Source of the DNA: CAZMGV01 sp964621525 [NCBI: uncultured bacterium]
GTDB taxonomy: Bacteria; JAGRBM01
Reading direction: 5' to 3'
Length of the DNA stretch: 34,379 nt
Assembly: GCA_964621525.1 (NCBI GenBank)
Contig: CAZUMS010000037.1
Coordinates: 1-34,379 of the forward strand
The notes under the pieces were generated by a model. That model was not told the origin of the DNA and searched no databases. It worked only from the letters and a program-made list of their open reading frames with translations. How positions within the stretch are numbered: the stretch's first letter is position 1; each line of letters opens with the position of its first letter. This document shows, piece after piece, positions 7,542-15,082 of the stretch. The position numbers were made by a program, and so were the translations under genes.

Positions 7542-7994
7542 ATGCTGGACCGTTACCCTCCGAAATTCGAGGAGGCCCTGAACAAGCTGATGAGCCGGTA
7601 CCCGAATGCGCGCAACGTCCGGCCGCTCGTCGATGCAGTCACGTTTTCCGGGGGGCCTTTTGCGGCCGGAGTGGCAGCCACGGCGACATATAAATTCAAA
7701 CAGAAAATCCGCGCCGCAATCTATGAGTTCCGGTATGGCGCCGCGAACATGGAGACCATGCTTCAGTATCCGTTCATGCTGAAGATCACGGATCTCAAGA
7801 ATCAGGAACCTCTGATCCCCGAATACATTTTCGCCCCCGCCGTTCTGGGCACGGCCGCCTTCGGAGAGGCGCTGCCGGTTCCCCTGGAGTTCGGTGGCGG
7901 CGAGCAGATCGAGTTCGCCATCAAGATGAGCGCCGACACGCCAGGGCTGGGATACACTCCGCAGATCACCATCCACGGAATCCAGTTCGAGTAA
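7542..7994 (+). CDS. Small beta-rich virion protein (candidate second capsid protein)
   Basis: This 150-residue protein has a helical start (1-35) followed by a beta-rich domain that ends in TIHGIQFE, a C-terminal strand. Single jelly-roll capsid proteins of about this size occur as partners of a larger capsid protein in some membrane-containing tailless phages; that parallel is inference. TGGAGA lies shortly before the ATG. Its position between two other beta-rich proteins supports a structural role. No sequence family is recognised. Confidence 0.55.
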   Translation: MLDRYPPKFEEALNKLMSRYPNARNVRPLVDAVTFSGGPFAAGVAATATYKFKQKIRAAIYEFRYGAANMETMLQYPFMLKITDLKNQEPLIPEYIFAPAVLGTAAFGEALPVPLEFGGGEQIEFAIKMSADTPGLGYTPQITIHGIQFE

Positions 7995-8008
7995 GCCGGG
8001 AGAGCTGC

Positions 8009-8866
8009 ATGCGTCCGCGCTTCCAGCAGATACCGCTAGAGAATCCCAACGGGGTTCCGGTGCTCATAACGGCCCAGTTCTACTGGGACCGGGACGAGGT
8101 CATTGAAGGGCTCGTACTCGCTCCTGTAGACAACAGTGACGGCATTTCAGGGATGCCTGGCAACCAGAAAATCTCGGCCTCGATCGACAGGATCAAGATC
8201 AACGGGCGGGATGCGATTGCCCAGGCCAATCCCCATCCATCCCTGTTCTATCCGTCACGGCTCCGGGAACGCCTTCATGTCCCAGTTCGGAAGGGCGGTG
8301 TCCTCGAAATCATGGCCACCGTCCAGGCGAATGAAAAGGCACAGGCGATTCTGGTGCTTCGGCCGGTCATGGACGACGACGACTGGAAACGGGAAACCTT
8401 CTGTTACCGGCTTTCCGCCGGATATCTCGACGGCACGGAACCTCTCAATTTCTGCTTCGAGCATGACTACGAGCTGCGCGGGTTGTCCTATCTTCCTTTC
8501 CCGGCTGATCTCGATGTGCTGAACCGGAGCTGGCGTCATCTCCGGTGGCCCCATGCGTCGATTCCGGCCGTTCGAAATGCGTACAAACTTGCGACGATCT
8601 TCGCCGCCGTCGGTAAGAACACGCTGCTCTATCCGGCTGAAAAGCAGGACGGATACGTCCAGCTCCGTTGCCCGGCCGAAGACTGGCGCACGCCGTCAGT
8701 GCCGGCAAACAACATGGTTTCATTTGCCCCATGCGGCCGGATGCACGCGCCGGTGGTAATCAAGCAGGGAACGTCGTTCGATGTGGTGGCCGCCTCGCGA
8801 GTCGGCATCTTCAGCATGGATATCATGACCGTAGGGGAACATCTCTACGGGGGAGATGCCAAATGA
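8009..8866 (+). CDS. Beta-rich virion protein (capsid/spike candidate)
   Basis: This 285-residue protein is beta-rich throughout with aromatic strands (ITAQFYWDRDEV, LEIMATVQA, VLRPVMDDDDW) and a C-terminal strand region (DVVAASRVGIFSMDI). GGGAGAG precedes the ATG, and the gene ends in an ATGA overlap with the next one. The length and fold-like pattern fit a capsid or penton/spike protein. Nothing catalytic is visible. No family is recognised. Confidence 0.55.
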   Translation: MRPRFQQIPLENPNGVPVLITAQFYWDRDEVIEGLVLAPVDNSDGISGMPGNQKISASIDRIKINGRDAIAQANPHPSLFYPSRLRERLHVPVRKGGVLEIMATVQANEKAQAILVLRPVMDDDDWKRETFCYRLSAGYLDGTEPLNFCFEHDYELRGLSYLPFPADLDVLNRSWRHLRWPHASIPAVRNAYKLATIFAAVGKNTLLYPAEKQDGYVQLRCPAEDWRTPSVPANNMVSFAPCGRMHAPVVIKQGTSFDVVAASRVGIFSMDIMTVGEHLYGGDAK

Positions 8867-9828
8867 GCGGCCTTTCCCGCCTTCGCTCCCTGGTGTCCAA
8901 GTTCTCCGGTCGGGACTCGGATCGCTTCTCTGGGCCCCATTTTCGTGAACTAAACAAAGTCCTGCGGTTCACCGAGCCGGAGGTTTTACAGCTCCAGGCT
9001 GACGTGACAATCCCGATCTACCAAGGCGTGGGCGCAAAGCTGGGGCAGACTCGCCCGGCTCTCAGAGATGCCTACTTTCTTGTGGAAGAAATTCAGATTG
9101 CTTACGAAGGCTACCAGAATTATGCGGTGGTCCTTCAGGCGTACGTGGCCAACAGCCCGGTTCTCAATCCGCGGGGCTTAGTGGTTCTCCCCCATCGCGG
9201 GCCGATCCGGTTCCCTGTTCATTTTATCGTTCCGCCTGGAGAAGCGATCGAGTTCTTGGGCTCCGGTGGCTCCACCTTCGGAAACTCCCGGTACAATCCG
9301 TCTCCCGCTCACTTCGGTCACGCCATTCAGAAAGCAGTAGGCGCTGGCTACGGCGAGTATGCGGACGCCCAAGTGCTTGTGAACGAAAGCCCCGGAGTCG
9401 CAGTTCCGACGGGTTCCGGGTGGCTGTCGGACCTCGTTCTTGCCCCCGGTGCCATCGGTGATTTTACGCTGCTTTGCCTTCTCAGCGTTTCAGGCGGAGC
9501 GGGCTATACCCTGACCACTCAGGTCGAGTGGGAAGTCGCGCCGAATACCGATAATTATACATCGCCACCGGCATCTTATGAGATCCCGACGAACCTGTCC
9601 TCCCATATCGAGAAAACCTTCCTGGTCCGTCCGCCGGATCCGACCCGTGCCGCGAAGTTGCGCGTCATCAGGACTGGCGGCACGGCTCCGACGCTGAACA
9701 ACATCAAAGTCATCCAACTCCATGCCCAGCACGATATCGAGCAGTGGGAGCACGCCTCGGTGCTGATTTCGGTCATCGGCCGGAAGATTCCCCGTGACAT
9801 ATACCGCGACTTCGGAGAACAGCCATGA
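8863..9828 (+). CDS. Beta-rich virion protein, putative spike/vertex protein
   Basis: This 321-residue protein has a short basic N-terminus (SRLRSLVSKFSGR) and a beta-rich body. Gly/Ser-rich loops occur near residues 125-145. The C-terminal region is rich in short strands (LRVIRTGG, IKVIQLHAQ). The ATG lies in a 4-nt overlap with the previous gene; the open frame continues upstream of it, but the overlap decides the start. It is coupled by another 4-nt overlap to the lytic transglycosylase, so these genes are probably made together. A structural role is inferred from context. Confidence 0.55.
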   Translation: MSGLSRLRSLVSKFSGRDSDRFSGPHFRELNKVLRFTEPEVLQLQADVTIPIYQGVGAKLGQTRPALRDAYFLVEEIQIAYEGYQNYAVVLQAYVANSPVLNPRGLVVLPHRGPIRFPVHFIVPPGEAIEFLGSGGSTFGNSRYNPSPAHFGHAIQKAVGAGYGEYADAQVLVNESPGVAVPTGSGWLSDLVLAPGAIGDFTLLCLLSVSGGAGYTLTTQVEWEVAPNTDNYTSPPASYEIPTNLSSHIEKTFLVRPPDPTRAAKLRVIRTGGTAPTLNNIKVIQLHAQHDIEQWEHASVLISVIGRKIPRDIYRDFGEQP

Positions 9829-10481
9829 ACAATCAGTACGATCATCTGATCCGTCAGCACGCGGTCCGGCCGGACTTTCCGCCCCACTATCTCAAGGGCA
9901 TGATCCATGCCGAATCGTCGTTCCGTCCCGACGCCCGCGGCCCGCAAAACGAGATCGGGCTGATGCAGTTCCTTCCGTCGACGGCAAAGGAAGTGGGGGT
10001 CACGCCGGAAGCGTTGCTGAATCCCGATGCCGCTATCCGGGCCGGGGCGAAGTATATCGGGATCATTCTGGACCGGTATGTAAACAAGCACATCACGGCC
10101 CCGGTACATCCGAAGCTCCGGGTGATGCTGGCTCAGTTTGGATACAACGCTGGCCCCTACTTCGCCCAGGCTCTCGCCAAGAAGTACGGCGGGAACGCCT
10201 CGATGATGGCCTCGCCGTCCTCGTTCGGAGCGATGGTCGAATCGCTCCGTGGCGACGCCCAGGCGGCGCGGCTCCAGAAAATCACGGGCGAAAAGGATTT
10301 TCTCACGGCCCGCCGGGGGGTGGTCGAGAAATACCAGAAGTATGCGGACCAGTACGCGGGCGACTTCGGCGGATCTCCGGGAGCATCTGGCGGGTCGGAA
10401 GGGCCCGGCCTCGGGGTGACACTGGCCGTCGGAACCGTGCTTTTGGCCGGAGCCGGCGTCCTGCTGTTCAGGAAAGGGTGA
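9825..10481 (+). CDS. Lytic transglycosylase (SLT family), membrane-anchored
   Basis: This 218-residue enzyme would cleave the glycan strand of peptidoglycan between N-acetylmuramic acid and N-acetylglucosamine. The SLT motifs are clear: catalytic Glu30 in MIHAESSFRPDA, then GLMQFLPSTA, then AQFGYNAG. A Gly/Ser-rich linker leads to a C-terminal membrane span (LGVTLAVGTVLLAGAGVLLF) with a basic end. The anchor suggests a virion-membrane enzyme that opens the wall during genome entry; a lysis role is the alternative. It is coupled to the upstream gene by ATGA and lies next to holin-like and M15 peptidase genes. Confidence 0.9.
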   Translation: MNNQYDHLIRQHAVRPDFPPHYLKGMIHAESSFRPDARGPQNEIGLMQFLPSTAKEVGVTPEALLNPDAAIRAGAKYIGIILDRYVNKHITAPVHPKLRVMLAQFGYNAGPYFAQALAKKYGGNASMMASPSSFGAMVESLRGDAQAARLQKITGEKDFLTARRGVVEKYQKYADQYAGDFGGSPGASGGSEGPGLGVTLAVGTVLLAGAGVLLFRKG

Positions 10482-10484
10482 TCA

Positions 10485-10736
10485 GTGGAAGGTCTTGGCG
10501 AAATTCTGAACTCAAAGTTCGCCAATGGCGTTTCGACGATTCTGGCCGTCCTGGTCGGAACGTACATCCGTTCCTACGTCGATGACCGGATTGCGTCGAA
10601 ACTGAAACCGCTCATCGACCAGATATCCGCATTGCAGAAGGACGTGGAAAAGTTCCTCCAGCGCGGCGCCGTGATCGAGGATCGCCAAACCGATCATGTG
10701 AAGCGCATCGAGCGACTCGAGGAGCGGGCGTTATGA
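10485..10736 (+). CDS. Small membrane protein with coiled coil, holin-like
   Basis: This 83-residue protein has one N-terminal membrane segment (NGVSTILAVLVGTYIRSYV, about 14-32) and a charged coiled-coil tail (LIDQISALQKDVEKFL and onward). The GTG start follows an AAGGG-type site. Its place between a transglycosylase and an M15 peptidase suggests a holin or a lysis accessory protein, but one span plus coiled coil is not diagnostic. It is coupled to the next gene by ATGA. Confidence 0.6.
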   Translation: MEGLGEILNSKFANGVSTILAVLVGTYIRSYVDDRIASKLKPLIDQISALQKDVEKFLQRGAVIEDRQTDHVKRIERLEERAL

Positions 10737-11143
10737 CGATCTCGTTCAGCAAGCCTGAAATGGCCGGGGAGCTGGAGCGCTGCGATGCGCGGCTCCTGGC
10801 TGTGATTCTTGCCGCAGCGATGTGGGTTCGTGCCGGAGGCAAAATCCTTCAGATCACCTGCCTGCTCCGTTCGCGGGCCCGGCAGGAAGAAATTTACCGG
10901 ACGGCGGTGGAACTGGGCCGGAAAGAGCCGCCGAAATCGCCGCATGAAGACGGGCGGGCCGCCGACTTCAGTATCCGGGGGCTAACGGAAGCCGAGATAG
11001 CGGGCCTCGTGGACTATCTGAACACGCGGTTCCCCTACCAGGGCAGCTCGAAATATCGCACCGCGCTTCGGCATGATGTCGGCCAGGGGGATCATATCCA
11101 CGTTCAGGTGTCACCGGCTCTTCAGTCATGGGGGGTAATGTGA
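10733..11143 (+). CDS. M15-type peptidoglycan endopeptidase (endolysin-like)
   Basis: This 136-residue protein matches the zinc peptidase family M15 / D-Ala-D-Ala carboxypeptidase fold. SPHEDGRAADFS supplies the metal ligands His71 and Asp78, and GDHIHVQV supplies the third (His121/123) with the nearby catalytic acid. It has no signal peptide and would need a holin to reach the wall if used for lysis. It cuts peptide bonds in the stem or cross-bridge, complementing the transglycosylase encoded just upstream. The ATG is in an ATGA overlap and has GAGG upstream. Confidence 0.85.
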   Translation: MTISFSKPEMAGELERCDARLLAVILAAAMWVRAGGKILQITCLLRSRARQEEIYRTAVELGRKEPPKSPHEDGRAADFSIRGLTEAEIAGLVDYLNTRFPYQGSSKYRTALRHDVGQGDHIHVQVSPALQSWGVM

Positions 11144-11970
11144 CCGTGACGTGGAATCTTGGCGATGTGATCGGCGAACCCGATTCACCCCAGCAGGTCG
11201 CCGGGGTGACGGACTGGATTCTGAGCCCGGTCGAACAGACGAAGAAACTGCTTGCGGAGCGGGCTGCCGAGAAGGCGAAGGAAGAGCTGAAGGACCGGCA
11301 GACGCAGGAGGCCGAGTGGGCACGCTCCGGCCAGCCGTGGTCTAAGAAGCTGGATACAGGTCTGACGATCGCAAAGTGGGGTATCGTCGCCTACCTGATC
11401 ACAGCGTTATATCCGCTGATCCGGGGCACCTCGACGGCGCTTTATGGAGCTGGGAAAGCCCTGGGCGGTATCGGCGACGCAGCCGGTGGCCTCGGTGCGG
11501 CCGCCCGTGAGGGCGCTGAGTCGGTTCGCTCCGTTCGGCAGGGCATTACCCGCCGGAATCCCGCTCCTCGGCCGGAATCCTATACCGGCCGGCGGCGGAG
11601 GCTGGGTGAACTCAGTCTGCATTTCGCCATGCTGGCAAAATCTCTGGAGGCAGGCCGGGGAAATCAACCGGCGGGGATTCAGCCGGGAGACAGGCACCGG
11701 ATCGAAGGCGCCGCCCAGGCATGCTGGGATCTCTGGAAAAGCGACTACACCCGCACTGCGACTGCGCTGCTATCGTCCAGACGTCCCCTCCGGGCACATC
11801 TGAATCGTTGGAGAGACGCTATTCGCCGGCATCGTTTGGCCGGCGAAAAGGCAGACGAACTTTTTGCAGTTGGATACTGGTATGCCTACGCGGCCGGTAT
11901 CGCGTTCCTGGAAGATCCAAACCAGCAAGAACCTACGGCGACAGCGCCGGAGGCAAGGAGATCCGCATGA
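11140..11970 (+). CDS. Membrane protein with basic RRNP segment, unknown function
   Basis: This protein of about 276 residues has a charged, helical N-terminal domain (KKLLAERAAEKAKEELKDR). A membrane stretch (TIAKWGIVAYLITALYPLI) and a Gly/Ala-rich helix follow. After these comes a basic segment with TRRNP, then a helical C-terminal domain with many Arg. The GTG at 11140 is preferred because it overlaps the stop of the peptidase gene and follows a G6 tract; an in-frame ATG at 11128 is possible. No family is recognised. Its position after the lysis genes and its membrane character suggest a virion-membrane or lysis-related role. Confidence 0.6.
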   Translation: MTVTWNLGDVIGEPDSPQQVAGVTDWILSPVEQTKKLLAERAAEKAKEELKDRQTQEAEWARSGQPWSKKLDTGLTIAKWGIVAYLITALYPLIRGTSTALYGAGKALGGIGDAAGGLGAAAREGAESVRSVRQGITRRNPAPRPESYTGRRRRLGELSLHFAMLAKSLEAGRGNQPAGIQPGDRHRIEGAAQACWDLWKSDYTRTATALLSSRRPLRAHLNRWRDAIRRHRLAGEKADELFAVGYWYAYAAGIAFLEDPNQQEPTATAPEARRSA

Positions 11971-12251
11971 AAGTGGCACCCCGCGAATTCTCGAAACCGG
12001 CAATTGAAACCACGGCTCTGAAAGCCGGCCTGTCCACGAGCGAGGGGCGTCTGTCGCTTCTCGCCATACTTGTGCCGCTGCTCATGCCCGTCGTGAAGGC
12101 GCTTTTCGCCAAAATCGGCCTTCCTTTAGACATCGACGCGGAGACGGTGAACACGGCAATTCTCGCCAACGCCGGCGTCACGGGAGCCTACGTATGGGGC
12201 CGGTCTCATGTGAAGGGGAAGGCTGTCGGTATCGAATACGAAGAAGTCTGA
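11967..12251 (+). CDS. Small membrane protein (holin candidate)
   Basis: This 94-residue protein has a strong hydrophobic segment (LSLLAILVPLLMPVVKALFAKIGL, in two parts of at most 12 residues each) and a second weaker one (NTAILANAGVTGAYVWG), ending in a charged tail. Two spans and small size fit class II holins, but many phage membrane proteins look alike. The ATG lies in a 4-nt overlap with the upstream gene. Confidence 0.6.
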   Translation: MKVAPREFSKPAIETTALKAGLSTSEGRLSLLAILVPLLMPVVKALFAKIGLPLDIDAETVNTAILANAGVTGAYVWGRSHVKGKAVGIEYEEV

Positions 12252-12282
12252 TCCCAGTTTCCACTTACGTCGGGAGTAAATC

Positions 12283-12672
12283 GTGAACAAGCTTCGGCAG
12301 TACCATCTCGTGAGACTCGGCCCCAGTCAGATCTGGGGGGTGGAGTCGTTCCGTGCTGCCCCCCGGCTGTTCCAGTCCCTCGGAGAGGGAGCCAACAAGG
12401 ATACCTACTGGAGCGGTCAGGTCGCTTTGGAAGGAGGCAATCTCTCCTGGCTCGAGACGGGGCACGCGAGCGAAGCGGCGTGGCTGGCGGACATCACTTC
12501 CAAGACGTGGCTGCCGCTGGAACTGGCCGGGGTGCAAATCCAGTTCAATGGAGCCGCGGACAACCTGGCATTCCTCGTGACGACATTTCCGAGATTTATC
12601 CGCCTTCGGGAGCTGGGGACATTAACTGCCGGGCATTTCATTGATCTTTCTATTGCCCAGGCGGAGGGGTGA
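12283..12672 (+). CDS. Hypothetical protein, putative virion protein
   Basis: This 129-residue soluble protein is not recognised. It has a GTG start with GGGAG upstream. Alternating hydrophobic stretches (LPLELAGVQIQFNG, NLAFLVTTF) look beta-rich. It overlaps the following fibre-like gene by one base (TGATG). By position it could be a base or adaptor for that protein. Confidence 0.55.
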   Translation: MNKLRQYHLVRLGPSQIWGVESFRAAPRLFQSLGEGANKDTYWSGQVALEGGNLSWLETGHASEAAWLADITSKTWLPLELAGVQIQFNGAADNLAFLVTTFPRFIRLRELGTLTAGHFIDLSIAQAEG

Positions 12673-13415
12673 TGGGGTTTCCTGCTTCTCGTCAGCTAGC
12701 TCGTTCGTTCCCGCTGGAGTTTGACCCGGGACGAGAAATCTATTTGTGGGAAGATTTCGAGCACGCTCCGAGCACAGGCGGGCCTGTAACTTCCGGCCTA
12801 ATTGGACGGAACAACTGGACCGTGACCTGTAGTGGTACCGGGGCTCAGGTATCGAACGCTGCGGATAATTATATCGAGAGGTCGTTCGGATCCCTCATGC
12901 TAGAAACCGGCAGCACGGCTGCCGGCCGGGCGGCAATCTCCTACAGCAACGGCAATCATCCATTTAACCCATCGGATCGGCTGCGGTTCACTACCCGGAT
13001 CAAACTCTCGGCCTTAAGCGACGGGACCAACGCTTACACAGCCCGCGTTGGCTTTCAGAATTCGTTTACCGCCGCTGCGCTACCATCAGCCGGAGTATAC
13101 TTCGAGTATCTCCAAACCACGTCGTTGAACTGGAGAGCTTGTGTCGTGACCGGTTCGTCCAACAGGACTGAAATAGACACTGGGATCCCGGTGCAAGCGA
13201 ACGTACAAACGTATCTGGAAGCTCGTCAATCGGCTGGCCGAGTCGATTTCTTTATCGGCCGGAATTTTGTCGCAACGATATCCAGCAATCTTCCGGAAAA
13301 TACACCGGCCCGCTGGCCCGCTTTCATCCTGGCAAAGACCGTGGGCGTGACCAATCGCACGATGAAGGCAGACTTCTGGTTTCATCACGGCCGTCTGGCC
13401 ATCGCAAGAGGATAG
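12672..13415 (+). CDS. Beta-sandwich, lectin-like fibre/spike candidate
   Basis: This 247-residue protein is Thr/Ser/Asn-rich and beta-rich throughout. It has the look of a concanavalin/LamG-like sandwich: an N-terminal WEDFEH strand, then FGSLMLETG, FTTRIKLSAL, AGVYFEYLQT, DFFIGRNFVATI and MKADFWFHHGRLAIA. The DFFIGRN-FVATI pair resembles the strand-turn of LamG/ConA domains. It is the last gene of the virion-like block, a usual place for receptor-binding proteins. Homology is not certain; the fold call is from pattern only. Confidence 0.5.
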   Translation: MGFPASRQLARSFPLEFDPGREIYLWEDFEHAPSTGGPVTSGLIGRNNWTVTCSGTGAQVSNAADNYIERSFGSLMLETGSTAAGRAAISYSNGNHPFNPSDRLRFTTRIKLSALSDGTNAYTARVGFQNSFTAAALPSAGVYFEYLQTTSLNWRACVVTGSSNRTEIDTGIPVQANVQTYLEARQSAGRVDFFIGRNFVATISSNLPENTPARWPAFILAKTVGVTNRTMKADFWFHHGRLAIARG

Positions 13416-13419
13416 TCAG

Positions 13420-15078
13420 ATGTCTGGTGCTGTACTCGTTTACGAGCTGAAGCGTGGCGGATGGAAGTGGGAGGGTTCCTGTCTCAAGGAACCCCGTGCG
13501 TCTGATCGCATCGCGGCGAAGATCAGCGGCATATGGGAACAGATTCAGGGCCGGACCTGCATCGGCCCCGCACAGCCCCGGAAGTTCTCGTGGTTTGAGA
13601 CGCTTCACGGATCTCACCTGCTGGTCGAGGTCGATGGGCTTGAGAATCCCTGCGAGTACCCGAACCTGAAGGGAGCAACGGTTCACGTCGTCCGGTCCGG
13701 CACCAGAATCGATACCGGTAAGTGGGGTCCGGCGGTGTCTTCTAGGGCTGCCAGGACGCTTCATGCTGCCTCCCAGTTACCGGAAAAGAGCGGCGCGGTA
13801 TTTAGCCGCTCCGAACGGGACGCATTCATTCGCCTGTACGGGCAGTGGCATCTTCGCCGTGCGATCGAGGTCGCCTCTGTATCCGGGCACCGCATGGAGT
13901 TGTCGCCGTGCGACGATCAGTATCGGCCGAGCCGGTCGGACCTTGAAACCGCGAAGCAGGCGGTCGGGCGCCTGCTTGCCAAAAATGATCCGGATATGTG
14001 GCTGGATGTCTCCATGATCGCGGAGAAAGACCGTGAGAGAGAAAGCCGGCAACCGGTGAAGCCGTCGGAAATTGATGAGATGGAGGCTCGTGTTCTGGCA
14101 GCCAGAGCGTTCCTGGCACAGGTTGAAAAGGCACCGTCTCCGGCTGAATCCCGCCGGCTGGCCGAACGGGTGAGCGAGCGTCTTCTTATCAGCGGTCACT
14201 ACATGGAGCGGATTTATGGCGTTGCCAGGTCGGTAGCTGCTCTGGATCAGTGCAAGGTCATCGAGCCCGCTCATCTCGCGGAGGCAATTCAGTATTCGCC
14301 TCCGGAGTGGCGCAACCGGAAGAATCCCGCAGAGACCGATGTGCTCCTGGCCTACGAACTTCAGGCTGACGGAAGCTGGCGGTACTCCGGCGTCGCGATG
14401 AAGAACCCCGAATTGGCGGACCGGATTGCCGAAGGGCTGAGCCGCCTGGTGGCCGCTCTGGCGAACTTCGACCTGAGACAGGACGAATTGAAAGCTATCC
14501 GGCGGTATGAGATCACGGGCAAAATCTCCCATCTGGGTTCTCCTGAAACCGTTAAATGGGAGTCTCCGCGGCTGACGATGTATGCGGCCGCCAATCAGGT
14601 TCAGCCGCGAATTATCGGGGACCGGCACGGGCTCACGGTATCGATCCGTAATCGTGCATTCCCTGCGTCTGAGAAACGCATTGAACAGGAAGCAGAGACA
14701 GGTTGGGGCGAGCCGATCCACGTATACACACGCGCCCAGGCGATCTCGGACGGGGTTCTTGTGGATCTCTCGGCGGTGGCACCGGATGTGTGCCGGCAGC
14801 ATTACAAATACCCCGTGGCGTGCACCGCATCGGTATGGGGAATCATCGAACGGGCTCTCAATACGCCCGGTGAACTGCAAGACGTGGCCGGTATTGTCCA
14901 TGACATGCTCTGGATGAGTCGCGTGAGCGGCAAAGCGATCAATCAGCAGACCCGGCAATTCCCGACGATCATCGTGACGGCCCCCGGGAAGCGAAAGACG
15001 TTTCAGTTCAAGCTGGTTGTTGGACCGGGCGACAGGGCTGAGCCCGTCATCACAATCATGATGCCGAACGAGGATTGA
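13420..15078 (+). CDS. Trp-rich repeat / Mg-chelatase C-terminal / DUF6573 fusion protein
   Basis: This 552-residue multidomain protein starts with a module around VLVYELKRGGWKWEG (residues 5-19). A second copy begins near residue 308 (VLLAYELQADGSWRYSG), and a third opens the next protein. Between the two copies, residues about 240-300 match the C-terminal helical domain of ComM/Mg-chelatase-like proteins (HYMERIYGVARSVAALD, then IEPAHLAEAIQY), without the ATPase part. The last 115 residues (from VYTRAQAISDGVLVD, about 435) match DUF6573, a small domain common in phages and plasmids, including the terminal EPVITIMMPNED. Neighbours are a clamp-like protein and RadC, so DNA replication or recombination is likely. 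Function is inferred. Confidence 0.75.
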   Translation: MSGAVLVYELKRGGWKWEGSCLKEPRASDRIAAKISGIWEQIQGRTCIGPAQPRKFSWFETLHGSHLLVEVDGLENPCEYPNLKGATVHVVRSGTRIDTGKWGPAVSSRAARTLHAASQLPEKSGAVFSRSERDAFIRLYGQWHLRRAIEVASVSGHRMELSPCDDQYRPSRSDLETAKQAVGRLLAKNDPDMWLDVSMIAEKDRERESRQPVKPSEIDEMEARVLAARAFLAQVEKAPSPAESRRLAERVSERLLISGHYMERIYGVARSVAALDQCKVIEPAHLAEAIQYSPPEWRNRKNPAETDVLLAYELQADGSWRYSGVAMKNPELADRIAEGLSRLVAALANFDLRQDELKAIRRYEITGKISHLGSPETVKWESPRLTMYAAANQVQPRIIGDRHGLTVSIRNRAFPASEKRIEQEAETGWGEPIHVYTRAQAISDGVLVDLSAVAPDVCRQHYKYPVACTASVWGIIERALNTPGELQDVAGIVHDMLWMSRVSGKAINQQTRQFPTIIVTAPGKRKTFQFKLVVGPGDRAEPVITIMMPNED

Positions 15079-15082
15079 TATC

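Noticed and set aside
13777-14958. Leftward open frame of about 393 codons
   Set aside because: It is antisense to the DUF6573 fusion gene, whose domains are recognisable; the antisense product shows no family features.
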